The notes: a model not told the origin generated them from the letters alone. Positions 9,665 to 17,899 are shown, numbered from the stretch's first letter. The stretch: DNA of 64,000 bases from Phyllobacterium brassicacearum (GCF_003010955.1 NZ_PGGO01000011.1:116877-180876), one strand, 5' to 3'. Numbers and translations are program-made.

Positions 9665-9743
9665 CTAGTGGAACGAATTTCACATTTGGGATTAACCTGG
9701 CCGCAATGCGCGTGCTCAAATGTCAAATTCAAAGTTCCACTAG
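9665..9743. repeat. Palindromic intergenic element, copy A
   Basis: A 79-base imperfect palindrome. The outer arms CTAGTGGAAC (9665-9674) and GTTCCACTAG (9734-9743) are perfect; inner arms match with a 3-base bulge and a few mismatches (GAATTTCACATTTGG against the complement of CAAATGTCAAATTC). It resembles element B at 9757-9833 in length and in the CTAGTGG ends, so both look like copies of one mobile, MITE-like or RIME-like repeat family. Confidence 0.75.
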
Positions 9744-9756
9744 AATCATAGCGTTG

Positions 9757-9833
9757 CTAGTGGTCCCTTGATTTTGACATTCGTAAGCGGGCTTTGCAGA
9801 AATGGGATACGAATGTCAAAATCGGACCACTAG
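9757..9833. repeat. Palindromic intergenic element, copy B, abutting a start codon
   Basis: A 77-base palindrome with arms 9757-9785 and 9808-9833: CTAGTGGTCC then GATTTTGACATTCGTA, answered by TACGAATGTCAAAATC then GGACCACTAG. The match is perfect over 26 bp except a 3-base insertion in the left arm; the loop is 22 bases. It ends one base before the likely GTG start (9835) of the phosphotransferase gene, so the hairpin would occupy the ribosome-binding region of any transcript that reads through. Confidence 0.8.
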
Positions 9834-9834
9834 T

Positions 9835-10383
9835 GTGACCATCCCCAATTACATCACGATCTTCCGTTTCGTCCTTGTTCCTTTCATTGTCATGGCTGTG
9901 CTGTCCGATTACGTAGGAGCGGCGCTGATCGGTTTCGTCATCGCGGGAGTTTCCGACGGTGTCGATGGCTATATCGCAAGGCGCTACGATCAGCGCTCCG
10001 AGCTCGGTGCCTATCTCGACCCGATTGCCGACAAGCTCCTGCTTGTCTCGTTGTTCATCGTTCTGGGTTTTCTGGAACAATTACCGGTGTGGCTGGTTGT
10101 CATTGTGGTATCACGCGATATTTTTATTGTGGGCGCGGTGCTGCTTGGCGCTGTCATTGGCAAGCCCATGGAAATGCATCCACTGTTTGTTTCGAAGGCC
10201 AATACGGCGTTCCAGATCATTCTGGTCACTGTTGCGCTTGCGGATATGGCATTTGAATTTTCACTTCCCGGCATTCGCACCGCGCTCGCCTGGGTGGTTG
10301 GCCTCTTGACCGCAGCATCGGCGACTGCCTATCTCGTGGCTTGGACAAAACATATGGCTGGTTATGAGCAAGAGCGAAAATAA
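9835..10383 (+). CDS. CDP-alcohol phosphatidyltransferase family membrane protein
   Basis: A 182-residue phospholipid-synthesis enzyme of the PgsA/CLS type with about five membrane helices. The full catalytic signature DG(X2)AR(X8)G(X3)D(X3)D is present as DGYIAR...GAYLDPIAD around residues 37-60. GTG 9835 (VTIPNYITIFRF) fits the family start; an alternative ATG at 9802 lies inside palindromic element B and adds eleven unlikely residues. No ordinary Shine-Dalgarno sequence precedes the GTG because the repeat ends there. The gene overlaps the AI-2E family gene by 20 bases, so they are one operon, probably with hdaA. Confidence 0.85.
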   Translation: MTIPNYITIFRFVLVPFIVMAVLSDYVGAALIGFVIAGVSDGVDGYIARRYDQRSELGAYLDPIADKLLLVSLFIVLGFLEQLPVWLVVIVVSRDIFIVGAVLLGAVIGKPMEMHPLFVSKANTAFQIILVTVALADMAFEFSLPGIRTALAWVVGLLTAASATAYLVAWTKHMAGYEQERK

Positions 10384-11566
10384 GAGCGTGGGCACGACCA
10401 AGCCTCAACCCCTGCCGGTGGAAGTGATCCCCGAACGCGACATTCACGTCGACGTCCAGGTCAGCACGCTTGCTACGAGCGTGCGGCGTCAGGCCGTGTT
10501 CTGGACCGGGGCGATGGTGTTTCTTGCGCTGTTTCTCTACATCTTCTCCTCAATCCTGCTGCCATTCGTTGCAGGACTCGTCCTCGCCTATTTCCTCGAC
10601 CCCGTCGCCGACCGGCTTGAACGTCTTGGCCTCTCGCGGCTGCTGGCGACCGTTCTCATCCTGGTGCTGTTCATCGTCACCTTTGTGCTGTTGCTGATTA
10701 TCCTTTTGCCGGTGCTGGCCTCCCAGATGAGCGATCTTATCGCGCGCCTGCCAGGTTACGTGACGCTTCTTCAGGAACTGATCGCCAACCGCAACTCGGA
10801 GTGGCTCAAGGATTTCATCGGCGTCGACGCGTCGGTCATCCGCAACAGCCTCGATTCGCTGCTCCAACAGGGCGCGGGTTTCCTCACCACGCTGCTGCAG
10901 TCGATATGGAGTTCGGGCAAGACCTTGATCAATGTAGCGGCACTGTTCGTCGTCACGCCCGTTGTCGCTTTCTACATGCTGCTCGATTGGGACCGTATGG
11001 TCGCCAAGATCGATAACCTCGTGCCGCGCGAACACGTCGAGACCGTTCGTGATATCGCCCGCGATATGAACAAGGCCATTGCCGGTTTCGTGCGGGGGCA
11101 GGGTACTGTCTGCCTGCTGCTCGGCATCATCTACGCCGCCGGCTTGACCGTTGTTGGGCTCAACTTCGGATTGCTGATCGGTCTCTTCGCCGGTCTGATC
11201 AGTTTCATTCCCTATGTTGGCTCGCTCGTCGGCCTGGTCTTGGCGCTTGGCGTGGCCATCGTGCAGTTCTGGCCGGAATGGGGCCATATCGTTGGCGTGG
11301 CCATTGCCTTCGGTATTGGCCAGTTCATCGAAGGCAATATTCTTCAGCCAAAACTCGTCGGGTCGTCCGTTGGCCTGCACCCCGTCTGGCTCATGTTTGC
11401 TCTATTTGCCTTCGGTTCGCTCATGGGCTTCACCGGCATGCTCATCGCCGTGCCGACAGCTGCTGCGGTCGGCGTCCTCGTGCGCTTTGTCATCAGCCGT
11501 TATCAGCAATCCCCGCTCTACACAGGCAACTATCGCAAAAACGAGAAGACCAAAGAAATCAGATGA
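10364..11566 (+). CDS. AI-2E family transporter (PerM-like permease)
   Basis: A 400-residue membrane protein with about eight helices and the AI-2E/UPF0118 layout: two N-terminal helices (residues 44-95, SSILLPFVAGLVLAYFLDPVAD), a soluble amphipathic loop (about 110-200), then a C-terminal bundle with FIPYVGSLVGLVLAL and GHIVGVAIAFGIGQFIEGNILQP. Families of this type export small molecules or ions; the AI-2 label is historical. It starts inside the phosphotransferase gene and is followed 33 bases later by hdaA, an arrangement familiar in rhizobial genomes. Confidence 0.9.
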   Translation: MSKSENKSVGTTKPQPLPVEVIPERDIHVDVQVSTLATSVRRQAVFWTGAMVFLALFLYIFSSILLPFVAGLVLAYFLDPVADRLERLGLSRLLATVLILVLFIVTFVLLLIILLPVLASQMSDLIARLPGYVTLLQELIANRNSEWLKDFIGVDASVIRNSLDSLLQQGAGFLTTLLQSIWSSGKTLINVAALFVVTPVVAFYMLLDWDRMVAKIDNLVPREHVETVRDIARDMNKAIAGFVRGQGTVCLLLGIIYAAGLTVVGLNFGLLIGLFAGLISFIPYVGSLVGLVLALGVAIVQFWPEWGHIVGVAIAFGIGQFIEGNILQPKLVGSSVGLHPVWLMFALFAFGSLMGFTGMLIAVPTAAAVGVLVRFVISRYQQSPLYTGNYRKNEKTKEIR

Positions 11567-11599
11567 CAGTCTGATGGTGGTGGCTGTAATTCAACGCGC

Positions 11600-12292
11600 A
11601 TGACCAACACACCCACACCGCGTCAGCTCCCGCTCGATCTTGGCCACGAGCCGGGTTATTCCCGCGACGACCTGATCGTCTCCGCGTCGAACATGGCGGC
11701 CGCGGATATGGTCGATCGCTGGCCAAGCTGGATTTCGCCCGTCGTCGTGCTCGCCGGTCCGACAGGCTCGGGTAAAACCCATCTCGCCGCGGTCTGGAAG
11801 GCCGAGTCGGACGCCACTGTTATCGACGCCCGGAATGTCGGTTCGGCATCGGGCGAAAACGGGCCATTTCTGATCGACGATATCGGCGATGGTCCAATCG
11901 ATGAGGCCGGCCTGTTTCACCTGATCAACAGTGTTCGCCAGAGCGGTTCGAGCCTCTTGATGACCTCGCGCAAGTGGCCCGCCAATTGGCCGGTCACCCT
12001 GCCGGATCTGGCTTCCCGCCTGAAGGCAGCAACGACGGTGGAAATCGGGGAGCCGGACGACATGCTGTTGTCGGGCGTCCTCTACAAGCTGTTCGCTGAC
12101 CGCCAGATCGCGGTGGATCCCAACGTCATCGGTTTCCTCGTCAGCCATATCGAGCGGTCCCTTTCCACGGCCAATCGCGTTGTCGAACGGCTGGACAGAG
12201 CCGCGCTAGAAAAGAAGTCGAAGATCACCCGCGCACTTGCCGCCAGCGTTGTCACTGCGATCGACGAGGGGCAGGCTGCGTTCGATCTTTGA
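11600..12292 (+). CDS. hdaA: DnaA-related replication regulator HdaA
   Basis: A 230-residue AAA+ protein lacking the DnaA DNA-binding domain. Residues 9-14 (QLPLDL) are the clamp-binding motif by which Hda/HdaA docks on the DNA polymerase III beta clamp. Walker A is GPTGSGKT (53-60), and the Walker B region FLIDDI lies at 90-95. The protein stimulates DnaA-ATP hydrolysis and prevents over-initiation. It lies downstream of the AI-2E family gene. In other rhizobia I recall ppk following directly; here ppk is 25 kb away. Confidence 0.9.
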   Translation: MTNTPTPRQLPLDLGHEPGYSRDDLIVSASNMAAADMVDRWPSWISPVVVLAGPTGSGKTHLAAVWKAESDATVIDARNVGSASGENGPFLIDDIGDGPIDEAGLFHLINSVRQSGSSLLMTSRKWPANWPVTLPDLASRLKAATTVEIGEPDDMLLSGVLYKLFADRQIAVDPNVIGFLVSHIERSLSTANRVVERLDRAALEKKSKITRALAASVVTAIDEGQAAFDL

Positions 12293-12308
12293 GCGGCCCT
12301 TTCGACAC

Positions 12309-12452
12309 TCAATTGCGAAATTCAGTGGTCATCCATGTCGATTTATAGTGCCTGGTCGCCGGTTCATTGTCGTTGACTTGAAAGAGGCAGAGCCATGCCG
12401 TGATCGCCGTGGAGAAGATGACAGACGTAAATACCCAGATTTCCGCTCGCAT
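12309..12452 (-). CDS. Putative 47-residue single-pass membrane protein
   Basis: A short frame on the minus strand from ATG 12452 to TGA 12309. The product starts MRAEIWVFTSVIFSTAIT, forming one hydrophobic helix (about residues 5-25), then a polar tail. A purine-rich GGGGAA lies about 8 bases before the ATG. No homologue is recalled, and coding is supported only by the ribosome-binding site and the clean helix-plus-tail layout. It fills the otherwise empty gap between hdaA and the following accessory gene. Confidence 0.45.
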   Translation of the reverse strand: MRAEIWVFTSVIFSTAITAWLCLFQVNDNEPATRHYKSTWMTTEFRN

Positions 12453-12538
12453 ATGATGTTCCCCGTTTCCCCATTAGCAGTTTGCCGCAACCCATGACGA
12501 CCGCAACGCAAAATTGCACGGCTGTGCAAAACGCAATA

Positions 12539-13117
12539 CTACATGTCGCGAAGCGGCTCCGGTTCGCCAAAGCGCTTGTACAGCCGGCATCCCGTGCCGA
12601 TCGCGGTCTCATATAGCCTGTCACCGGGTTTGATCTCTGCCCAGGAGGAATGCGTTGGTCCGACGGTCAGTCGGGGGCGAATATTGAGTCCGGCAATCGC
12701 AGAGAGCTCCGCCGCATATGCTTCAAGGGATCGTTGATTCATCCCCGTATAGCACGTTGCGAGATACACATAGTTCTCCAGTTCATATTGCCCGAAGCTT
12801 TCCCTGTTGCTGAAGGTTTGAGAGTCGATCGGACCAAGCAGCAGTTCCGCCGCACAATGAACGACGGTGTCATCCCATGTCTCATCCTGCAGGAATATCT
12901 CGTGTTCCTGCGTGGGAAATCCTCGCGTGCTGTGGTTTGTCGGCAAGCATTTTACGAAGGGACGAGCCACTTCCGCATCGTCGAAAATCTGGTGGACAAG
13001 CGCCTTGCCCTGCGAAAAGGACATCTTTCTGCGGATGGGCTCGATGTGCGCAAGCCACGCAGTGTCGCGGATCTGCGCCGATATCGCGGTTTGGCTCACT
13101 CTGGTCATCTCGGCCAC
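12539..13117 (-). CDS. Hypothetical protein
   Basis: A 192-residue soluble protein without signal peptide or membrane helix. Start is GTG 13117 with AAGGGG about 8 bases upstream. I do not recognise a domain. The first 25 residues (MAEMTRVSQTAISAQIRD) look like a helix-turn-helix start, but no second half follows. Cysteines occur at positions near 57, 88, 122 and 176. It is divergent from the phosphatase-like gene at 13332 across a 214-base promoter region. Confidence 0.6.
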   Translation of the reverse strand: MAEMTRVSQTAISAQIRDTAWLAHIEPIRRKMSFSQGKALVHQIFDDAEVARPFVKCLPTNHSTRGFPTQEHEIFLQDETWDDTVVHCAAELLLGPIDSQTFSNRESFGQYELENYVYLATCYTGMNQRSLEAYAAELSAIAGLNIRPRLTVGPTHSSWAEIKPGDRLYETAIGTGCRLYKRFGEPEPLRDM

Positions 13118-13331
13118 TCGGATTGCCCCTTTAAGTGCTTTGACGGCAGTTGCACGCTATCAGAAGCGACTCTTCACCATGAAATAAGGGCATAATTTTA
13201 TGTAAATTTGAGGCAATCCATAAATAGAATGATTAGGCGCAGGCATGCAGTTTGTTATGTAAATGTCATATTCTGCCTGCATTGTAGGCATTACACTTCA
13301 TCCATCCGTCAACCGACCGTGGAGATGAGCT

Positions 13332-13838
13332 GTGAGTGACAAGGTCTTTCACGTGCTGTTCCTGTCGCAGCGCAACTCGGCAAGAAGCATGATGGCCGAA
13401 GCAATCCTCAACCGCATCGGCCAACCTCATTTCGTCGCCTACAGTGCTGGCGTCGATCCTTCGGGCGAGATTGAACCGGAAACCCGGGAGCTTTTTGAAG
13501 CGTTGGGCTATCCGGCCGACAAACTGCACCCGAAACACTACCGGGATTTTGGCGCTGCCGACGCACAGAATCTCGATTTCGTCTTTACGTTGAGTGATAC
13601 AGCTGCCGGTGAACCGTTGCCCGAATGGCCGGGCGTGCCGGTCAGCGCCCACTGGGCCTCAGCAGACCCGGTCAAAGCCACGGGTGAACCATGGGAGCGC
13701 AAGCAAGCCTTTTCCCGCGCCATGGCGGAACTCGATCGCCGGTTGAAGATCTTCGTCAATCTTCCGCTTGCTTCGCTCGATCGGCTCAGCATCCAAAGTC
13801 ACGTGGACGAGATTGGCCAGTCGAAGGGTGACAATTAG
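13332..13838 (+). CDS. Low-molecular-weight phosphatase/ArsC-fold protein with Ser at the catalytic Cys
   Basis: A 168-residue protein of the LMW protein tyrosine phosphatase/thioredoxin-coupled arsenate reductase fold. The P-loop normally read C-X-G-N-X-X-R-S appears here as SQRNSARS (about residues 12-19): the catalytic cysteine is Ser and the glycine Arg, while Asn, Arg and Ser are kept. The rest of the fold is present (YSAGVDPSGEIEPETRE; DADPV-like ASADPVKATGEPWERKQAF). Start is GTG 13332 behind GGAG. Without the Cys it should not act as a phosphatase or arsenate reductase in the usual way, so a binding or regulatory role is possible. Confidence 0.75.
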   Translation: MSDKVFHVLFLSQRNSARSMMAEAILNRIGQPHFVAYSAGVDPSGEIEPETRELFEALGYPADKLHPKHYRDFGAADAQNLDFVFTLSDTAAGEPLPEWPGVPVSAHWASADPVKATGEPWERKQAFSRAMAELDRRLKIFVNLPLASLDRLSIQSHVDEIGQSKGDN

Positions 13839-13846
13839 TTCCCGGG

Positions 13847-14041
13847 TTATCTGGCCTTGCCGATCTTGATGGTCTTGCCTTCCGTGTCGGCCAACGCGGT
13901 CTTGATGGCGTTGAGGAATTCTTCGGAATTGTCGATGGTTATGTTGACGCTCTTGGCTTCCTTGAAGGGGTTAAGACCAGAAAGCTTGAGGTTTCCGGTC
14001 TCTTCTTCGTATCTGATTTCGTGTAGTTCTCTAATGCGCAT
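13847..14041 (-). CDS. Small hypothetical protein (64 residues)
   Basis: A 64-residue, charged, soluble protein with a likely beta-strand then helix pattern (GNLKLSGLNPFKEAKSVNITIDNSEEFLNAIKTALAD). Length and composition look coding, and the frame is closed only 8 bases from the convergent gene at 13838. No strong Shine-Dalgarno sequence precedes ATG 14041. I recognise no family. Confidence 0.5.
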   Translation of the reverse strand: MRIRELHEIRYEEETGNLKLSGLNPFKEAKSVNITIDNSEEFLNAIKTALADTEGKTIKIGKAR

Positions 14042-14209
14042 GGCGAATCCGATCGCGTTCGGTAGTGTCAGGTGGCGTCACCTATCCGTAATATATTTGT
14101 CATAATCAACGGTTGCCGCAAATATATCTTGCGGCGGAAATGAGGCACTGCCGCTTTCGCGTCACGGTTTTTTCATTCGGCTGACACGCGGTCAGGTTAT
14201 GATTCGTTC

Positions 14210-14560
14210 ATGGATAAAAAATCTGAATGGCACCGCACAATGAACACACCAGCAAATCGATGGACGCCGCATTGGGCAACTCACCCGGGTCAGCATTTGC
14301 TTGAATGTATCGAAGCACATGGACTGTCAGTGGAGGAGTTTGCGCGGTCGGCAGAAGTGCCTGCAGCGACGATTGACGCCATCATTGCTGGTCGGCGCCC
14401 GATTACCCACGCTATCGCCCTGCGCTTTGAACAATCGCTCGGCATCATGCCGGAGCTCTGGTTTGTGCTGCAAGCAAGATGGCAACGGCATCAGGTCACA
14501 TTCCAGGCCCCAGCAGAACGATTGACCGCAGTTGACGGCCGTCATCAGTGCCACGCATAG
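14210..14560 (+). CDS. HigA/XRE-family helix-turn-helix protein
   Basis: A 116-residue regulator with the HigA antitoxin layout: HPGQHLLECIEAHGLSVEEFARSAEVPAATIDAIIAGRRPITHAIALRFEQSLG, a XRE helix-turn-helix over about residues 25-85, followed by ELWFVLQARWQ. HigA normally lies just downstream of a small HigB RNase toxin gene; no such gene is seen within 170 bases upstream or downstream. Start uncertain: ATG 14210 or 14240, neither with a good ribosome-binding site. It may be an orphan antitoxin or a stand-alone regulator. Confidence 0.7.
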   Translation: MDKKSEWHRTMNTPANRWTPHWATHPGQHLLECIEAHGLSVEEFARSAEVPAATIDAIIAGRRPITHAIALRFEQSLGIMPELWFVLQARWQRHQVTFQAPAERLTAVDGRHQCHA

Positions 14561-14823
14561 TTCCAGTCGCGGACAACCCGGTGACCGCTATGTCGAAACG
14601 AAGGACCGCCTCGCGCACCCCAGCTCACCGTAATCGGCCTGAACATAGACAACCCAGGCGCCGCGGCGTGCGGCGAAGTTTTGGTCACCTCATATTTTCT
14701 CGATTGGACTGGACTCCGTCCACCAATTTGATCGTCAGGCGGTGTGGTGCGGCAGCAGCACTGTCGCATCCCGCTGGTTAAACCTGTAGACACGACCTTA
14801 GTACGGCCTGACCCAACAAGCGA

Positions 14824-15744
14824 TCAGTAGTCCCAGAAGATTGGCACCCAACGAAAGGCGTCGCCTTCGACCGCCACATGGCCGATGGATGGGAACGGCA
14901 GGTGAGTGGCCACCAGCAGCTCGCCGCTTGCCGCCAGCTCCCGCAAAAGACGGACCCGGACGCGGGCCGCCTCCTCGGGGTCGTGTTCAAAGCCGTTGAA
15001 CCAGTCGGGGTGCTCGAACCCGACCGCGAACACGGCGTCGCCGGCGAACATCAGCCGGTCGTCGCCGGACGCAAGGCGCACCACGCTGTGCCCGGGGGTG
15101 TGGCCGCCCGTGCGGGTGACGACCACCCCCGGCGCAACTTCGTACTCCTCCTCGAACGTCCGCAGATTGCTGCGGTAATCTTCCGCGAACCGCTTTGCGG
15201 CCGCCCGTAGCGCGTCCGGGAAACCCTGCGGCATCGAGACGTGGGTGAAATCGGGGTGTGTCCAGAACTTGACCTCGGCGTCCGCCACGTGGATTCTCAG
15301 GTCAGGACGCAGCTGCTCCTTCACCCCGTCGACGAGCAGCATGCCAATATGGTCCATGTGCATGTGGGTGAGCACCACGTCGGTCACGGACGAAAGATCG
15401 ATACCGGCGGCCTTTAGTCGATGGGCCAGTTGCCCAGCCTTCGGCAAGTTAAGGTTCGGGTCGTCACCCAGCCCGGCGTCGATGAGGATGGTCTTGCCGC
15501 CGCTACGCACCACGACCACGTTCAACCCCCAATCGAGCGTGTCGGTCGGGAGGAAATTGTAGTCCAGCCAGGCCTCCCGCACAGCCTGATCGGCGTTGTG
15601 GCCCAACATCTTGCCCGGCAGCGTCAGCACCCCATCGCTGACCACCATTACGTCAATCTCGCCGATCCGCAGCGCGTAGCGCGACGGAACCAGCTCGTCG
15701 GGGGCGGGAGCAACGGCGGGGTGTGAGGTGTGTTCTAGGCTCAT
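14824..15744 (-). CDS. MBL-fold metallohydrolase (lactonase-like)
   Basis: A 306-residue metallo-beta-lactamase-fold hydrolase. The zinc motif HXHXDH is present as HMHMDHIG (about residues 126-133), followed by the later ligands in GGHTPGHSV and FAGDAVF and a final His in ATHLPFPSIGH. This arrangement occurs in N-acyl-homoserine lactonases and related quorum-quenching or arylesterase enzymes; the substrate here is not proved. Third positions are markedly more GC-rich than neighbours, hinting at transfer. It lies alone, 3' end next to unannotated DNA, 5' end 420 bases from tRNA-Pro. Confidence 0.85.
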   Translation of the reverse strand: MSLEHTSHPAVAPAPDELVPSRYALRIGEIDVMVVSDGVLTLPGKMLGHNADQAVREAWLDYNFLPTDTLDWGLNVVVVRSGGKTILIDAGLGDDPNLNLPKAGQLAHRLKAAGIDLSSVTDVVLTHMHMDHIGMLLVDGVKEQLRPDLRIHVADAEVKFWTHPDFTHVSMPQGFPDALRAAAKRFAEDYRSNLRTFEEEYEVAPGVVVTRTGGHTPGHSVVRLASGDDRLMFAGDAVFAVGFEHPDWFNGFEHDPEEAARVRVRLLRELAASGELLVATHLPFPSIGHVAVEGDAFRWVPIFWDY

Positions 15745-16160
15745 GACTGTCTCCTGTTGTTTGTCTGTCTCCTGCTGACCGCGATGCTACGTCGAGGTGT
15801 GTTTGCGGACAATTGGGGTCAAGGACAGGGCGAGCCATACCGCGGTATAGGTTCTGTGATTCAGGTTGGGGTGTCGAATAATCGGAATGAATGTGGGCAC
15901 GGCGAAAGCCACCCCTGATTGAAACATCCGAGTGCTGCCTGGAGCTCATCGACCACCAGGCGGGACTTGCTCTAGGCCGCACATGGATTCGATGAGCCGT
16001 CGCCACGAACTGGCCGCGAGTTCGGTGGGAAATTTCGTAGGACTTTTGGTGCCTTACGAAGCCTATGTATGCCTTTTCATGTATTTTGTGCCTTTTTCAA
16101 CTTTTCGGCTCTTGCGTTCTTGAATCGAAATCTCTAGGGACAACAGCGTTCAAGTTGGAA
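15745..16160. other. Gene-free stretch between the MBL hydrolase and tRNA-Pro
   Basis: No supported gene. A short coding-like piece of about 25 codons (roughly 15919-15993, plus strand, ending GLALGRTWIR-stop) resembles a gene end but has no beginning. Base composition falls to AT-rich just before the tRNA at 16161. It probably holds the promoters of both flanking genes. Confidence 0.4.
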
Positions 16161-16237
<77 letters not shown>

Positions 16238-16374
16238 CTTCAAGCAAAGCTGCCAAAAAAAGATTGTTCTTGCGCAATCCCGGACGGAAGACCGCTTCGC
16301 ACTTTTCCTGGAATTGCTCTAGAGTTCGTCAAAAGCCTGTAATATATCGGCATTGCAGACAAGGGATTTTCATC

Positions 16375-16680
16375 ATGGCAGCTCGCATCTACCGCCCGGC
16401 AAAAACCGCAATGCAGTCCGGCAAGGCCAAGTCCGACACCTGGACGCTCGATTTCGAGCCGGAACAGCCGCGCAAGGTTGAACCGTTGATGGGCTACACG
16501 TCGTCGCGCGACATGAAGAGCCAGATCCGCCTGACCTTCGAGACGAAGGAAGGGGCCATCGCCTATGCGGAGAAAAACGGCATCGCCTATACGGTGCAGG
16601 AACCCAAGGAGACGCGCCGCCGGGTGGTCACCTATTCGGAAAACTTCCGTTTCGACCGCAAACAGCCCTGGACGCATTGA
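16375..16680 (+). CDS. Complex I accessory subunit, NDUFS4-like (ETC complex I subunit)
   Basis: A 101-residue protein of the NADH:ubiquinone oxidoreductase 18-kDa (NDUFS4) family found in alphaproteobacteria and mitochondria. Start MAARIYRPAKTAMQSGKAKSDTW, core GYTSSRDMKSQIRLTFETKEGAIAYAEKNGI, and the C-terminal FRFDRKQPWTH are family hallmarks. ATG 16375 is preferred, with AAGGGA 8 bases upstream and family-like N-terminus; the open frame upstream is extra. It lies between tRNA-Pro and tRNA-Arg, far from other nuo genes, as is usual. Confidence 0.92.
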   Translation: MAARIYRPAKTAMQSGKAKSDTWTLDFEPEQPRKVEPLMGYTSSRDMKSQIRLTFETKEGAIAYAEKNGIAYTVQEPKETRRRVVTYSENFRFDRKQPWTH

Positions 16681-16736
16681 TTTTTACGAAATTTTGCAAT
16701 TTTCTGGCGAGGATTGATTCCGCCGGAACTACAATT

Positions 16737-16813
16737 GGTCCCGTAGCTCAGCTGGATAGAGCACCGGCCTTCTAAGCCGACGGTCACTGGTTCGAATCCA
16801 GTCGGGATCGCCA
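16737..16813 (+). tRNA. tRNA-Arg(UCU)
   Basis: A 77-base tRNA with encoded CCA: acceptor GGTCCCG/CGGGATC (one G-T pair), D arm GCTCAGCTGGATAGAGC, anticodon loop CTTCTAA with anticodon UCU, T arm ACTGG-TTCGAAT-CCAGT. The top of the anticodon stem has one C-A mismatch, otherwise complete. Confidence 0.95.
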
Positions 16814-16886
16814 CCTTTTCAGTTCATGATCCAGAGAAACCGCCCGATGGAGTGGCGGTGCCGGTTGTTCATCGAAAGCTCAAACG

Positions 16887-17093
16887 TCATTCAATTGTCG
16901 ATTGGGCAGCGACGGTTTGCTTGGCGGTTAAGAGCCTGGTCTCGGCCGGCTTGAATCTGCCCTCGATGTCGAGGTACGTCGAATAAACCACGCCCGATAG
17001 CAACATGATAGCGACGCCGTAATCGCAAAGCTTCACCATAACCGAGCGGGACCGTTGCGGTTCGAAGTCGTAATAATCTCGAGTGCTTTTCAT
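16887..17093 (-). CDS. Small membrane protein, unknown function
   Basis: A product of 68 residues from ATG 17093 (72 from ATG 17105). After a polar start (MKSTRDYYDFEPQRSRS) comes one hydrophobic helix (VMVKLCDYGVAIMLLSGVV, about residues 18-36), then a charged tail. No domain is recognised. Start codon choice is weak because GGGAG lies only 2 bases from ATG 17093 and the earlier ATG has a poor ribosome-binding site. Confidence 0.5.
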   Translation of the reverse strand: MKSTRDYYDFEPQRSRSVMVKLCDYGVAIMLLSGVVYSTYLDIEGRFKPAETRLLTAKQTVAAQSTIE

Positions 17094-17278
17094 GGCTCCC
17101 ACCATCTTTTTTGTTTTTTACCCGATGGTCTAAATTTACGTTCGATAGGGGACCGCCACAATCAATCGAAACCTAATCACTTAGAGTGGTACGGGTCCGC
17201 TGCCCGCCCTGCGCTTGCGGAACATTCCGACCCTTCAGCGGTTTCCTATGCATATCTGTGCAACGAACCGTGTCCAGG

Positions 17279-17784
17279 ATGGAAAATTTTCTCGAGCTTC
17301 TGGCTCCTCAGACAACATTGCCTGTTTCAGCTGTCTTGTTCCGCCTGCTGCTTGCGACCGTCCTTGGGATGGAACGGGAGTGGCGGAAACAGCCGGCAGG
17401 ATTGAAAACCCACAAGATGGTCTGCATGGCCTCCGCGACCTTCGCAATCGTCGCCTTGAGGCCGTTGCCGTCCCGATGTTTCAGCGGGAAAGCGTCAGGA
17501 TGGATCCATTGCGGCTGATCGAGGCTGCAACGAGCGGTGTAGCTTTCCTGGTCGCGGGCTTCATCATTGTCTCGCGCGGCGAGGTGAGGGGAATCACGAC
17601 CGGCGCTGCATTATGGCTTGCAGCCTCCGTCGGTCTGGCCTGCGGCTTTGGATTCTGGTGGATCGCCGTTCCTGCTTGCCTCATGGCCGTGGTGGTGCTG
17701 ATCATCGTCCGCCGGCTTGAAATCGGTTTTGGCGCCGAACGGCGGGGTGGCGGGAAACGCATCGACGAGAAGGCGGCAGAATAA
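17279..17784 (+). pseudogene. MgtC/SapB-family membrane protein, frameshifted
   Basis: Two overlapping reading frames together spell an MgtC-type protein. The first (from ATG 17279) gives MENFLELLAPQTTLPVSAVLF, then LGMEREWRKQPAGLKTHKMVCMASATFAIVAL; the second continues EAVAVPMF, then VRMDPLRLIEAATSGVAFLVAGFIIV and GEVRGITTGAALWLAASVGLACG. The switch lies at about 17456-17458, where one G appears to be missing (TTG-AGG instead of TTG-GAG-GCC). The segment before EREW is also shorter than in relatives. Intact MgtC proteins modulate F-type ATPase and magnesium stress survival. A sequencing error is an alternative to a true pseudogene. Confidence 0.75.
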
Positions 17785-17899
17785 GGTTACGCGGTGCGGG
17801 CTGCCTGCCACCTGGCTTCGCCCGAGCAATTTCTGATAATCGCAAGAACCTGCTATTATAGGCCGGATGGCGCTGCCAAGAAATTCAAGGAGACGCGTA

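Noticed and set aside
9489..9719. Upstream extension of purM
   Set aside because: Lies in the palindromic repeat region and lacks a ribosome-binding site; PurM homologues start at 9488.
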